The notes under the pieces were generated by a model that worked only from the letters and a program-made list of their open reading frames with translations, ran no database searches and was not told where the DNA came from. Below, in pieces: positions 47,100 to 60,000 of a stretch of DNA of 64,000 bases. The first letter of the stretch is position 1, and each line of letters begins with the position of its first letter. This DNA comes from Mycteria americana. Its lineage: Eukaryota; Chordata; Aves; Ciconiiformes; Ciconiidae. Position numbers and translations under genes: made by a program. The stretch covers positions 6,124,062-6,188,061 of the forward strand of contig NC_134367.1 in assembly GCF_035582795.1 (NCBI RefSeq), in the 5' to 3' direction.

Positions 47100-47680
47100 C
47101 TCAGAGAGAGACACTAACATCTTGTAATGCAATATGTTTCTGTTATACACACTCCAGACTTCCTAACAGCTGCATATTTTAATATACATAAACCCATACT
47201 TGAAAAATAATAAAATGTATTAGTTTTCCACATTAGGCATTTATGACCTAATTTAGGAGAGTATTACATCTTTATAACTTTTAAAAGACCCATTTTGATA
47301 AAACATCCCCATAAACAGACTGAGAAAATCAGGGTAACAAGCATCTGTTGCTGCGTTGTTTTCTTAATGGGGTAATAAAATAATAACACATTTTTATAAC
47401 TTTTCACAACAATATAAAGTATTAAAATTGAAACTGATATTGAAAAATGTTCTCATGGTCCATTTTATTTTATTTTTCCACTATGTAAAGTTACAGTACT
47501 TACCAGATTAATATTAATATATCTTAATTATGTTGACACAATGGAAATTTGCCAAAGACATTCAAAGGATGGAAATAACTTGTTATTTCCACTACTCTAA
47601 TTAAGGTGGTGTATTTAGCCCATTTTATTCACAATATGAGTAATATGAACATTTATAAGAGTGTACAGAGATTCTGCATA
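47100..47680. promoter_or_regulatory. AT-rich candidate conserved non-coding element
   Basis: Dense homeodomain-like and MADS/forkhead-like words sit in non-repetitive AT-rich sequence: GGCATTTATGACCTAATTTAG, TCCCCATAAACAGA, TCTTAATTATGTTGACA and CTCTAATTAAGGTGGTG. A 22 bp palindrome lies inside it. No open frame and no transposon signature. The call rests on texture only. Confidence 0.28.
47570..47591. repeat. 22 bp inverted repeat (10 bp arms, TT centre)
   Basis: TGGAAATAAC-TT-GTTATTTCCA has perfect 10 bp arms with a 2 bp spacer. It could be a symmetric binding site for a dimeric factor or a small cruciform. Confidence 0.9.
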
Positions 47681-48111
47681 TAGAAATGATGACCCAAATT
47701 TTCTGAGGGTTTGAAAAAAGGGTTAAACCATTGACTTTTAAGAGCAATGCTGATTTTTTTCTAATCTACCTGTTCTAATAACGAATTATCAAAATTTTAT
47801 TTCTAAAAAGAAATGTCATAATTACAAAATCAATAGCTTCTTCCCAAAAACTTACGTTACATAGTTGTGATGTTTATTTTTTTCGAAAAAAGATCCGACT
47901 ACGTTGTGTAACACAAAACTAATGAAAAGGTATTGAAAATTGTAACTCTGAAGCGAAACTGCTACATTTAGAAAGGCAAATTAAGACAAATTTTGCATAT
48001 TATTTCCTCTGAAACTATGCACCTGAACAACAGGAATTCAAACTGGGGAAGCTGCTGACCTGCAGTCAAAGTGGATTTCCATTTACAGTGTACCGAAGCA
48101 CCAGCAAAGTC
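47681..48111. other. Non-coding DNA, nothing recognised
   Basis: AT-rich unique sequence before an ancient LINE relic. Confidence 0.55.
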
Positions 48112-49070
48112 TCATTCATAGCTCTCAGGGATGGAAAGGACCACCTAATCTAACTTTGCTGCCTAACACAACCCACACAATTTTCTTGAATCGGCTCTCC
48201 AGACCTAATAGCTGTGGTTGAACTTGAGCATAGATTTTACAGAAACATCTCATCCTGATTTTAAAATTTCCAGTCATGGACGATCTGTCACAATCATTGG
48301 TTAAGTTATTTCAGCACTTAGTTATATTCAAAATATATATGCCTTATTTGTACTTTGAATTTGTCTAGCTTAAATGTCAAGCTGCATACTAGGAGAAGGA
48401 TGCCCCTCACCTAACCTAGAGCTCTGCAATCTCAATATCTACACACATCGTCCTGTCAAGGCAGAGAAAAAGGCACTTCCACTGCATGGTCCATTGGAGC
48501 CCTCTTAAACATCTACCGTAGGAAGAGATAAATTACAGCCCAGAAATGCTTCTTTCTCTCAATTGACTATAAAGGAAATCTAGTCATTGTGCTCAGATAC
48601 AGATGTTTGTATCTAGCCAGAGGAATCCCACCCTGAATACCCTTATAACTTTGAATGCTATGACTGAAAAACCCTAAAACATGAGAGATTTCTTCATTAG
48701 TGGGTCCTTAAAGACTGACTACACAACACTTCAGTTTGATAAACTCCACAGATAAAGCACTGTGTGTATCTCCATGTCGGGATTTTCTAGCCTTTCACAA
48801 TTTCCCCTAGATCTTTGAGCCCTCTCCAATTGTTGAGGTTTTTACTAAAACACGAACACTCAAACCGGAACGATATTTTAGCTGCGCTTGCCCCGGTACG
48901 GCAGAAAACTCTTTTATTTCCTATTCCCCTGCCTGCCTTCCCAAGGACTGCATCAACCCCTTCAGCTACAGCGCTGTCTTGGCCCTGTCATGTTCAACTG
49001 ATTCCTCAAGACTCCAGGACACTCTTTCAAAATCACTACTTTGCAAGATACAGCCCCAGAGCCTGTAGAA
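48112..49070 (-). mobile_element. Ancient CR1-clade LINE relic, nearly 1 kb, reverse orientation
   Basis: The plus strand begins TCATTCATAGCTCTCAGGGATGGAAAGGACCACCTAATCTAAC, with GCCTTATTTGTACTTTGAATTTGTCTAGCTTAAATGTCAAGC at about 48340. Its far end has GATCTTTGAGCCCTCTCCAATTGTTGAGG, CCTTCCCAAGGACTGCATCA, TACAGCGCTGTCTTGGCCCTGTCATGTTCAACTGATTCCTCAAGACTCC and TTTCAAAATCACTACTTTGCAAGATACAGCC. These match, in order, the turtle-type CR1 ('gagccctctccaatttatcaacatccttcttgaa ... ccaaggatcgcattagccctt...tggccacagcgtcgcactgggagctcatgttcagctgattatccaccacgaccccc...'). The middle (about 48400-48720) is strongly diverged. Confidence 0.8.
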
Positions 49071-50179
49071 GTTTCCCATTTTCTTAATTCACAGAAGAAA
49101 TACTTAACATCTGGCTCTTCTGGAATGAAAATAGTTTGCTTACACTTCATTTATCAAATGGTAACTCAGTAACTCTCTGTCACTAACTTGTCCTCTTCGT
49201 TCCTTTACAATCCCCAATTAACTTTTTTCCAAAAATATTTGACAAGAAAACCAGACCCTAAATAAACTACGTTTGGAGAACTGGAAAGTTTAAGAGTTTG
49301 CAATGTAAATTTTCCAAACGTGCAACACCCGCTATGAATGCAGAGCTCCAGCCACTCTGCCTATATCTATAATACAAACTACAGCAGCATCAGGGACTTC
49401 TCAGACCAACCAGCAAAGCCTTATCGCCTTTACCTTCCACACACTTGACTCCAGATTTCTTCTGCACCCTGACAACATGTCCAAAGGTCCTAAGGCAGAA
49501 TATTATTCTGCGTGTCTGCTTCAATTCAAAGCAGCTATAATGATGCTGGGGCTACCCTACCAGAATCACATCTTCATAGCAGGTAAAGGAGGGGGTGTGT
49601 TGAATTCAGTTGATACGTGGCTTAAAAACACATCATAGTGTTTGAGCGTGCAAAACTTCCTGGCATGGTGTTAAAGAACTACCACAGATGAGGATATCCA
49701 AACCTGGATAGCCTGGGTTTGTCCCTCTGGGAGAAGTTTCTCTGACTTGATATTACAAAGTCTGTCTCCGTTATAATGGTGAAGGTCAGAACTTCCCACT
49801 ATCTAGTGCTGTTCTTGGGGTATATGTCAGTAAGTACTAAAGCCAAAAGGTTGCTGCTGACTACAGGCAACTGAATACTGCCACATCAGTTTAAAGTGAA
49901 ATATTACTTTTTTGGAAAAAGACATTATTAGAAACCTTGAACCTCGATTTCTTAAAAATAAAGTTTATGAAGTTGGGAATGAATTCTTTCCATGAAAAAT
50001 CAGAAATGTAAGGGGTTGCTTCAGCAAGCTAAAGGAAATTGTACTTTGATGAATTGGGAAGTTTGTAATAAATTAGGGGAAGCAAATCATACTACGCATG
50101 GTAACCTTTGCTCACAGACATGGCGGTGTTTCTTACCCTATAGTACAGCCAATAAAGATTCCTGGCTGAACAATTCAGG
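49071..50179. other. Non-coding DNA, nothing recognised
   Basis: Unique sequence between two ancient LINE relics. No gene or named repeat seen. Confidence 0.5.
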
Positions 50180-50950
50180 GCTAGTTTTTCATTTCATGCC
50201 CCTCTGAAAGCTCTCATGTCAAGCTGCCAGCTCAGACTGAACGTGGATAAACTAGAATTCCTCATCTTCCGCCTATTCCAAATCCTCCATCTCCGTTCAT
50301 GAAGAACCTCGTGACCACCACCACCACCTTCAAGGTGTATAACACGGGCGTCATCTCTGATACCACATGCTCTCTATGTTCGCACTCAGATTGCAGCTAT
50401 ATTTTATCTTTTTCTTTCCAGATAACAACCCTAGTGGCATGTAACTGCCTTCCTTACCCTTCGTCCAGATTCTGATCTTCTCACTGAGGAAGTTACAGAA
50501 ACACTTATGAATCTAGCTTTGAAAAAACCCAACATTTTCTTGTTTGTACCACGTCAGAAGGCTCCTGCCCAGGCCATTTCTCCTGCCCATCACTTTGAAT
50601 CCTCCTCTCAGCTGCATGCATTACAAGCTACTTTGCACGTCCCTTCATGACGTCTCCTCACCCTGTGCAGCAGCACATCTACCATCAAATACCAGATTCC
50701 AACCGGGATCAGTGCATTCGCCATCCTTTGCTGTGCACACATCAAACATTCAAGCCAGCCCATCTTCTGTCTCATCTTTTTGGTAGGAACAAGCAAACAG
50801 CAGACTAACTTCATCACCCACTGTCACTTAATTCTTAAAACTCTTCTGTGCTATGAAGAAAAAAAAATATCTTCTAATAATTGGATCATTTATGTACTGA
50901 GACCACTTCCTCACAAGCTAAACAACACTATCTCCCTTTTACTCTCCTGT
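50180..50950 (+). mobile_element. Probable L2-type LINE relic
   Basis: The plus strand at about 50214-50275 translates to LMSSCQLRLNVDKLEFLIFR, matching the L2 reverse transcriptase segment 'WMSxNxLKLNxDKTEFLLI'. About 60 bp on, the run YNTGVISDTTCSLCSHSDCS matches the following 'NLGVIFDSSLSFxxHI' block. The order and spacing of these two motifs are right for L2-clade LINEs. The next several hundred bases are pyrimidine-rich and contain CTTCTGTGCTATGAAG near 50846, similar to an L2 3' untranslated region. No intact frame. L2 stopped moving long before modern birds. Confidence 0.58.
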
Positions 50951-50978
50951 TTATCTTATCAAATCTTGTCATTTGTCT

Positions 50979-50997
50979 TATATATATATATATATAT
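50979..50997. repeat. (TA)9 microsatellite
   Basis: Nine TA units following CTTA. Likely polymorphic. Confidence 0.92.
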
Positions 50998-52192
50998 TGC
51001 AAAATCTATTGAGCCATCATTAACTTCTGTTTTGCATTTGTGTATTACAAATAATATACAAATACAGAGGAGGCCTGGATCTTGACTGATGTTCTTACAT
51101 TGAAAAGCATTAGCAATAAGATTTTTCCCCCCTTTTTAAAAGTTAAATGACAATTTACTTCTGTTATGGAAGTTGAGACTCCAGAAAAAATCCCACTTTC
51201 AGGAAATGCCATCATGCACCTTTAAAAAAGCCCAATAAAACCAGTACTCTTTTACATATTTCAGGCTAAGCATTCAAAATGTCTAGCCACTTTTGAGAAT
51301 TTGGAACTAGTTATAAAATTCTGTCTCAAAATTAACATTCCTTGATCACATGAATGGCTTTCACCATGTTCTAAAGAGCTGTGATTAATAGCTTTCTATC
51401 AACTTGTTGAGCCATCCAATTTCTCTCTTTTGTACCTAGTTATCTCTTTTTATCACTTAAGTATTACAGGAGTAAATTATGGACGTAGATGGACCTCATC
51501 TACCTAGTAAGCTATTAAATCCCAAGTTTCTCAAAGTGGCAACAAGCATATACCTTTCTTCTGTACCATATGCTTCTTTTTTAAAAAAACCTCCATGCAC
51601 AATGGTGAGATTGTTTAAACTTTCTTGTTAACAGATGCAGAAAAAGCTGTATGCTTTTTCTCAGAAGCACCTAATCTACACTCCGAGTCTACACTATATC
51701 TCCTGATAGTAATTTAAGTATCGTATCAAAACATCAATTAGAACTACAGTCTTCTTGATGGTAAATATTAATAATTTGTCCTCCTCCTTGCAAGAAAAAA
51801 AATACCCAAACCCTTCACCGCTGACAAAATTAACCTAGTGAAATTAATGTGTCTCACTTCCAGGCCATTTGTATTGCAATAATTCTGCATGGAGACTGCT
51901 TGCTTCCAGCAGTTTTATCACCTTCTGCAGTAAAACTAACACACGTAGATCTCTAGGGAGTCTTATTTTTTTTCCTGTTGTCTCAATTCTTTACCATCAA
52001 AAATGACAATCCTGTCAGCACATCACCACATTTAAAGAGCGACCCGTGCCAGTACACAGCCTGAAATGGTGCATTAGTACAAGTTCTCCAGGCTGGATAC
52101 CAGCCTCTTCCCCACCTACCTGTTATGCCAGTGTTAGCAACCCTATGCAAACATTTATTCTGTGATTTTTTTCTTATTTTTCTTCTTATTCT

Positions 52193-52194
<2 letters not shown>
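50998..52194. other. Non-coding DNA, nothing recognised
   Basis: AT-rich unique sequence with no repeat or gene recognised. Confidence 0.55.

Positions 52195-52239
<45 letters not shown>
52195..52239. repeat. (ATT)15 microsatellite
   Basis: Fifteen uninterrupted ATT units. They are flanked on both sides by decayed TTC/TTA-rich sequence (about 52170-52260), which suggests an older, larger array. Perfect length of 45 bp implies high mutability. Confidence 0.97.
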
Positions 52240-52260
52240 TCGTATTCTTCTTATTATTCT

Positions 52261-55200
52261 CCTAGCATTATTGGAATTTAAATTGTGTGAAAGTAGAGGC
52301 ATATAATTCTGAGGCAGAGCTCTTAGCTGTGGAATTCATTCCAAATCAGTAAAACAGAACCAGAAGTTTTTGAACCACGCAGGTATATTCCAGGTTGCAT
52401 AGTCATTCAGCAATTGAAGCCTGAAGGAAACCACCTATTTGACACACGTTCTCAGGGCTTTGCAGAGTAGCTCAGGATCTTTATGAAAGACCAACGCTTT
52501 ACATGTTTATCCATGTGCATATTAACTGACATAAATACTTGCAGAGACACAGAGGAGCGTCTCGCCAAGGAAAAAAATCCCTCCTCATATCCTCTCTCCT
52601 GTAACTAAGTAGCATGGAGGGAAGGGTATAACTTCTACCAATAAATAACTGAAGAACTTAATCACTGAGAAGGGAATTGAATTATCCAGGGTGATAAAAC
52701 CAGGAGTAAGAAGCTCTTGGTTTAAAAGCAAGAAAACCATCCTGATTGATTGTGGTTTTGTCACTGTAGAACAGCAGATGCAAGAGATGTACTTGAAAGT
52801 CCTGGTGGAAGCTTAATCGTAAACTGGACATCACAGTCACAAATATAAGTGCAGTAGTGCACGGCACTAAGAACGTGACTGGTACCCGATTAACTGTTTT
52901 CATTTTCTAGAGCCTGATATTCCTTTCGAGCATTTCCTTTCATTTTGTGATTTTTCTCTAGTTCTGCTAACAACACAATATTGACCCCGTGCTGTATCCT
53001 ATTTAAGTTTAAATCCTTTTAAGTATCTTCCAAAACTTTCCAGTGAGGCAAATATTACAAGGCCAGAAAAAGGATCCGATCTTCATTTCATCCCATTTTA
53101 TGCTTATTGCTAGTACTTTTTAAGCACCCTTAGCTATCTTCTCTTAGTCTGGCACCTAACTTTACAGTACACACGGATGCATAACTTGCACTGCCACAGC
53201 TGAGCAGTATCCATGCTTATTTTCAGAAATGGGACACAGAAAAAAATAACTGAATCTCAAATTTCAGTCCACCTCTTGCTTAACCTATCCTCTCTCTCCA
53301 CTAAATATATTTTTGAAACATTCTACCTTTCATCCCAGCAGCAGAAATGCCAGTATCTTGTCTTCATCAAATCTACTACTGGTGCCTTTAAGGTCACCAG
53401 CACAGACAAAAGAAGTACCACAAATTAAATGTCCAGAGAAACCAAGATGCCAGGAAGAATCACGTTATCTACAAATAAAAAATATTAAAGCTTTTCACGT
53501 GACAAAGACTATTTTCTTAGTTTTGTTTACTAATATACATTTAGATATAGCTATATTTATAAACTATAAAGGTATGCTTCTCTGCACCTCTGTTTACATC
53601 TCTGAAAATCCTTTCCTCCTCCAAGCATCCTCCTCCATCTTTTTCTCCTATGTGCAATACATTTTAAAAAAAGAATGTCGAAATAAAAGATGAATCAAAA
53701 CATATATTACTAATAATACCGAAAGCCTCAATTTAGCACGTGCTTTTGTCAGACTGAAGGTATAGTTTAAAAATTAAGCAGATGATTGCTTTGCTGAATT
53801 GAGGTTTACACGACCTTGAAGTTAAAGTCAGAAAGCTGGAATAATGCAGAACCTCAAGGAAGGGAAGAAATACAGAAACCCCAAACTGAAATTCATAAAA
53901 TGTGTTCATTTGCCTCAAGTCTGGTGTTTTCTTTGATTCAGCTGGACAAATATTTGCAAGCGCTACCAAGGACGCAGCCTGAAATGGGTCTAGTTTGGAG
54001 AAAAGGAGAACTTAGGTGTTAAAGAGATTTTCTAGCAACCATATAGCAGCGTTGCCTTCTGCTGCCTGGAGGCATATCAGGGATAAGGGGAGAAGGAGCA
54101 GCATTGCCATGGGGGATAGAGAGGACAGAGGACACAAACCAGAGGAAATCAAGATCATCTGTACCACTGCTCACTAAACAACTTTTTTTGCTATTAGTGG
54201 TATCAAGAGATTTAAATGAGAACTGACACCTCACTGTGTGGGGCATGGCAAATGGACAGAAACAAAACGAAAAGTCCCTGTTTAAACTTCAGAAATCTTT
54301 TGTCTTCTCCGGTGTGCAATGCCTAGCTCAACAGGTGCTCAAGTTTGAGTATTATTATAGGACTTCATGAACACGAGAGTAGGCAACTAGAGTGGAAAAT
54401 AAAATAATATAAAAAAATATTTCCACTTGGTCTTGGTGTTCCCAGATTATTTTTTGGTCCTTTCCAGATTTACCCTGTTATTCTAGAGATTTTCATTCTT
54501 TATTTGCAAAGTGACAAGTCAGTGATGCCAGAGATCTCCACAGGTATAGCTTCTATCCAAGCTCAATACAATAGGACAAGTCTGTCAAGTGTTAGTGGTA
54601 GAAATAACATCTAAAACAGAGAGATGTTCACGAGAAATTAAGTGCCATGCAATTTTCTTCAACCGTAGATTAATTCCAACTCAAACAGTTGTTATATTAC
54701 ATGATCCTAAAGTTCTCATAATGTTTCATCTAGACAGCTCACATCCTGTCCTACAAAGCTGCGCGGCATCGCTGCAGGCTTACACAGCTGCTGCATTGCA
54801 CATCTGAGCTGGCTCAGTCCCTGCTACAGGTGAACGGACAAATACGAGTCGTTTTAGTTTATAAAGCACTTTTAAATCTTTCAGGAAGAAGAAATATGAA
54901 TGAATGCTCATTTTCAAGGGAAACCTGAAAGAATTGTACAGAACACAACTACAACAACTCATCTTGCATTATGTAATGGTGTAAGTACATAATATTGTCC
55001 AAAATCTAACAGACTCACAAGAACATGAAACCTGCAGGGAGCTGCAAAATTATTCCGTGTAATGACAAGAAAGAAAAAAATGTTGTTCTTAAGATTCTGC
55101 AATTTCATTCTTCAGATTCTTCAGTTATCAAGTTTCTATGTATTAACCTTTGTGCCAGAATGTACATGCTACATGGATGCAATGTCACTATCTTTACAAA

Positions 55201-56699
55201 AATTAATGTAAATTATTGAAGACGGGCACGTTTATATATCTTCCCTTTGTGTAATATCTTGGAGCACTTAATTAAGTTACCTTTTTTCCCTAGTATCTGC
55301 TGTAGAATTATATTTGCTCACTTTACCCTTGAAATGCGTATTTACATAGCTGTATTACATGTGAGATCGCCTTGAATCTGTACCAGAAGTCAGATTCTCC
55401 TTTATACTAAGGTCTTTTAAGCCTCTCAGGAGGCATATAAGAACATACACTTCATTTAAAAAGTAATGTATTCTTACCCTCGGATCCTTTTACATCAGTA
55501 CAACTGCATGTAAAATGTCTCTAGTATGTATTTGAATCCGGCCATACAATTAGAAAAAAATAATTATATAAGGCTTACGAGATTAGGAGTTGCTTTGTTG
55601 TATATGAGAGATTCAGCTGATTGCAAAACTTCATAGCTTACTTCTTATCTTCTCACTAACAGAGCTAGTAAATCGATTTGCTAAATCAGAATTTTGTTAA
55701 TTATTAGATATGAAAAGTAATAAAATCTTACACTGTGAGCTCCTGTGGTTAGCGAGATGCACGTGTTTCTCTCAGTACCTCCAGTGTCACATGCTCGAAC
55801 AGGCAGCGACACAATGGAGCAGCAGCCCTGCACGCGGCTGTGCAAACGACATTAGCAGAGTCATTTCACGCCAGCATCTCCTACCTCAACAGAACCACAT
55901 CTATACTGCCTGAAAGCCTTGCGCGCTGCTCGCAACAATTCATGTACTGTGTTGTGTAGTAAGACACTGATGTATGTGCAATCCAAGAATTTTAAATGTC
56001 CCCACAGGATATCAAATACTATCCAGACCGTTTGTAAATACTTTCCCAGTGCTCTGCGGAAAATGAGCCAGTTCTTTTCACATCTACTTAAATGACATTT
56101 TTGTCTTATCTAAAAATCTATGTTCCTGTTTAATAAAATCATCTGGGCAACTTACTGTTTCATCAGGACTGCAAGCTGATGCCTTCATTAATAAATTCTG
56201 TTTGAGCGTTAAGATTACCCCCAGTAGAGACAGCTGGGAAACTGCAATATAAAGTCAAGCAGCACATTTAATGACCAACGAACTTCTGGAAACTTAGTCC
56301 AAAATGATACATCATTGTGTCAGACACTCTTAAGCAATATGCAGCTTGGTCTCCCTCTTTAGAAATATGAAACCCCCTGAAACCGCTACCACAAATTGTG
56401 AACCTTTTAAATTACTGCCAAGCCACCTGCTTTTCTCCAGGAAACTTCATAAAACTCTCCAAATTAGTAATGTCATTAAGTAAAGCTTACAGAACTGTTG
56501 TTATTCTGAAGGAGTATTAGCTGTTTAGTTTAAGGAAACCAATGGGGATTTTTATCATGGAAAGAACTGTCATGTATATTGTATAATCTATTCCAAGTGA
56601 AATGCTTTAAAATACTGTTAAATATGCTATTCTTTCACATGTTAAGCTTTCTGGGAGAAAACCGTATAACCATATTCTCGGGATTAAACTCTCATAATG
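52261..56699. other. Non-coding DNA, nothing definite
   Basis: AT-rich. Frames of up to 126 codons (53313-53693 plus) have no recognised domain. No repeat family identified. Confidence 0.5.
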
Positions 56700-57000
56700 A
56701 AGAAGTTCACTTCAGGAGAGGGTAGGCAAAAGATCCTCAAACAGTTTGTGTGTCTTCAGACGGTATTAAGAGCTATATAAATCAAACGTCCGATTTTGCA
56801 TTTTTGAATAGCACTGGAAGAAATAGTGCTGAGATCGAAGGGGGAGCCCGATTTCCCCTGTTCGTTCTCTTTTTGAATGGTTCTACACAGAGCGGGCAAG
56901 GATGGATTATAGGAATGCCTTCTGTCGAGGAGTCCGCCAAAAGCGTACCATCTCATCTTGGAGTAATTTATCCAATAAGATGATTTAGAGGACAGTTCAG
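56700..57000. promoter_or_regulatory. CpG-retaining candidate conserved element
   Basis: In an AT-rich neighbourhood this 300 bp block keeps many CpGs within complex text: AATCAAACGTCCGATTTTGC, GAGATCGAAGGGGGAGCCCG, GTCGAGGAGTCCGCCAAAAG and TTATCCAATAAGATGATTTA. Open frames run on both strands (77 codons plus, 108 codons minus), as expected by chance when stop words are depleted by GC content. Neither peptide is recognised. It is either a conserved regulatory element or, less likely, an unrecognised exon. Confidence 0.3.
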
Positions 57001-60000
57001 TGGCACCATTTTTGGAAGGAAAAAGCAGAGGGGAAGGAATATAAATCAAAGGTGACTGGCAGGTAAAGGATATATGCAGCAATCAGCCAAACCATGTGCA
57101 CACTGGCACAAATTCAACAAGATCATTTATAAAAATTTTAAGTCAGGAGTACACAAAAGGGGGTCTGGTGCTAACTAAATCCACAGATAGATTACACGCC
57201 ACTGAAATAAACACTTCCAGATGCTGGCATACAAAAACCTTTTACAGAAAGAAATGTTTTCTTTCATAAATCTGAAAGGAGGAACCTTGGGTTGGGGGTT
57301 GGGAGGGAAGGGAACAAGATTTCCAAACTGAGATTTGACTTCCTACTGGTTTTATAGAATAATAACTCATATTTTTCAAATGCACAGTGTTAACGCTAGA
57401 ATAACAAATAACTACAGACAATAGCTTGAAGTATAGACAAAGACATCGTTACGTAACTGTTTAATGCAATAAAATGCTTCTTTTGGTTTCAAAATGAGAA
57501 GAAACAATAAAAATGTCAATTTGACTTTTTCTATATTAGAAACTGAAGGAAAAGTTTTCAAATGCCTTTTGACATAAATACATACATTTCATTTTTGAAA
57601 ACCGATTAAGAATGAAATCCTGACCTCTTCAAAATCAGTATCAATTGATTTTGAATATCAAAAGGGGCAGTATATAATATACAGGACCCTAAATATCAGA
57701 GATTTTTTTATTTGGTTTCTATGTACCTAATTTCTTTCGGAAGCAGCATTCAAAATTTTTTATCAATCAAGTGCTTTAGAAAAAATTAGATGTAATGTAT
57801 CCACATTGTGCATATTGAGGCAATTATTGAAGATTGTATTCCAGAACTTCTTCTCACTACTATTTTGGTCTTAAATGCGCAGAAAGAAATTTCTTTCAGT
57901 TAAGAAAGACTAAGTTGCAGACCAACTGTGAAGCTGAATTTGTCTTGAAGTTTAAGGCACCTAAACCAAACTTGCTTTTCAAAATGTTCTGTTCTGTTTA
58001 GCTCCACAAAAACCATACTGCCACACTATCCTTCATATTTTCAAAGGTTCCCTCTCTTCTTTCCACCCCCAGAATCTGCGGGTTTAGTCTCTCACAAGCT
58101 CAGCTTTGCCAGGTCTTCAGCTACTATTCCACAAATTTTGTTTTCTAGGGGAAATCAGTACTCAATATCATCTTTATTAACTTGAAATGACTAAAGGACT
58201 GTGATGAACTTCAGTATTTTTTGCAACAGAAATGGATTTAAGCATTTGCATAAAAGCTGAGCTCAATCAGGATCAAGAACAAGCACTTTTAAAACATCAG
58301 AGGTGAAAGGTCCTGACTAAGTATATAATTTGATTGTGAAACTATTATTTACATGTACATGTAACGTATTGAAGTCTACATGGAATACTTGCATTTATTA
58401 TTTAAGAACCTATAAGAGTATAGGTGGGCTTTATAAGGCCCAAATAACGTAAGTCTCTGCCAAATAGCATTCTCTGGTGTTACATGTTCTTCGTGCAGGG
58501 CATGTCACAAGCAGTATCACAAACATGGTTTTGTAAATATTCATTGTTTTATGATCCTTAAGCAATTTTATGGGACTGAAATTTTTAACAAGAGAAGGTT
58601 TAGACTAGCAAGTCTTTTCATACTGAAATGATTTGGAGCCTGAAGGAGCATTCTCCCCAAAAAGTAAATACCCAAACAAAAGTTGGTTATATCCTCTGTT
58701 CACTCAATATGCTCCATTTACACACGCATATGCTGCTGAATACTGGCCACTGTCTTCTGCAGGTCTGTGCAGGATTACAATTTACATTTATAAACTCAGT
58801 TTGTCTTTAACTAAACATCTAAAACATTCATTTCAGAACTGGCATAAACTAGAGGGGACAAAGAATCTGTTTTGGAAACTTTTTCTTATTCTTTTTGCCT
58901 GTGGTCTTCTACTGTTGTAGCTGACCACTTTGTTTTTCATTTCAGGTTAGAGGGTGCTAGCTGTATTTTTTACTGGAGTTGCTCTCTTATGGTCACAAGT
59001 ACTACGTACAAACTCTTCATGTACTACTCACACTGTTCATACCAAGGTTTCAGGTAATCACTATATATTGATCACAGCATATATATGTTTAAAGAATTAT
59101 TTATCGTTTGTTACTCCAACTGTTAGAAATACAATCAATTCAAATAACTTACAATAATTTCTCTAGAGACATTATGCTTGTATTCCTGGTAAGAAATATC
59201 CACCTGATATTTTTGTGAATACCTTGGCATACTAAATATTATTATTTAGAATAATTTTCAGATGAATATTAGGATTATACGTAGGCCCAGTCAAGACTGC
59301 AGATCATTTTCACTATGCATTTTACAGACATGAGCTTTTTAGATTAATATAAAGCGAACATATTATTATTATTTTACTTTTTTGGCTAGTCTGTAGAGAG
59401 ATTGAGCTTGTTATAATTTGGTTTGGTATTGATTTGGACTCCATTTAAATCCTGAATCTTATTGAAATCAATGATGCTGCCATGTTGTAAAGTCAGTAAG
59501 AGTCCGGAACCAAAGTTTCATGAAGAAAGAGGGACGTACCCAGGTCACGCTACACGACATGGCAATTTGCTCTTTCTCAAAATGACTTCCCACTGACTTC
59601 CCGTTGAACTCCAACCCATTCTGTACATGTAGGAGAAGTAATCCTCTTACTCCATTCTAGGTCGCACTTCAATGTGTCTAATAGTTAGAGCACTCATCCA
59701 AATGAACCATGAAATGATCTAATCATGTGGTTATAGTCTCCATGTAAAGGGTTGTAATACCAATATCATTGTACTTGAGATCCCGGGATAGACTGAGCTG
59801 ACGTTTAAAGACTGGGTATTCAGGATTATTCTACTCCTTAACTATCTAAACGAATAATAAGAAAAAGAACGTGTGTGGAAGAGTACAATTACAAATAGAT
59901 GTTATATAAAAACATCACAATATTCATATATACTAGTTTTATACCCAAATATAAATTCATCTCTCAATGTAAAAAGTCTGTTAATCCTATGTAGACAAAT

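Noticed and set aside
58225..58290. Possible fragment of an old sauropsid palindromic repeat (TTTAAGCATTTGCATAAAAGC...)
   Set aside because: The match is too short and worn to distinguish from chance.
59455..59625. Words such as TTATTGAAATCAATG and CCCACTGACTTCCCGTTGAACT, hinting at a palindromic repeat
   Set aside because: Only short blocks align, with no consistent order. Not callable without a library search.
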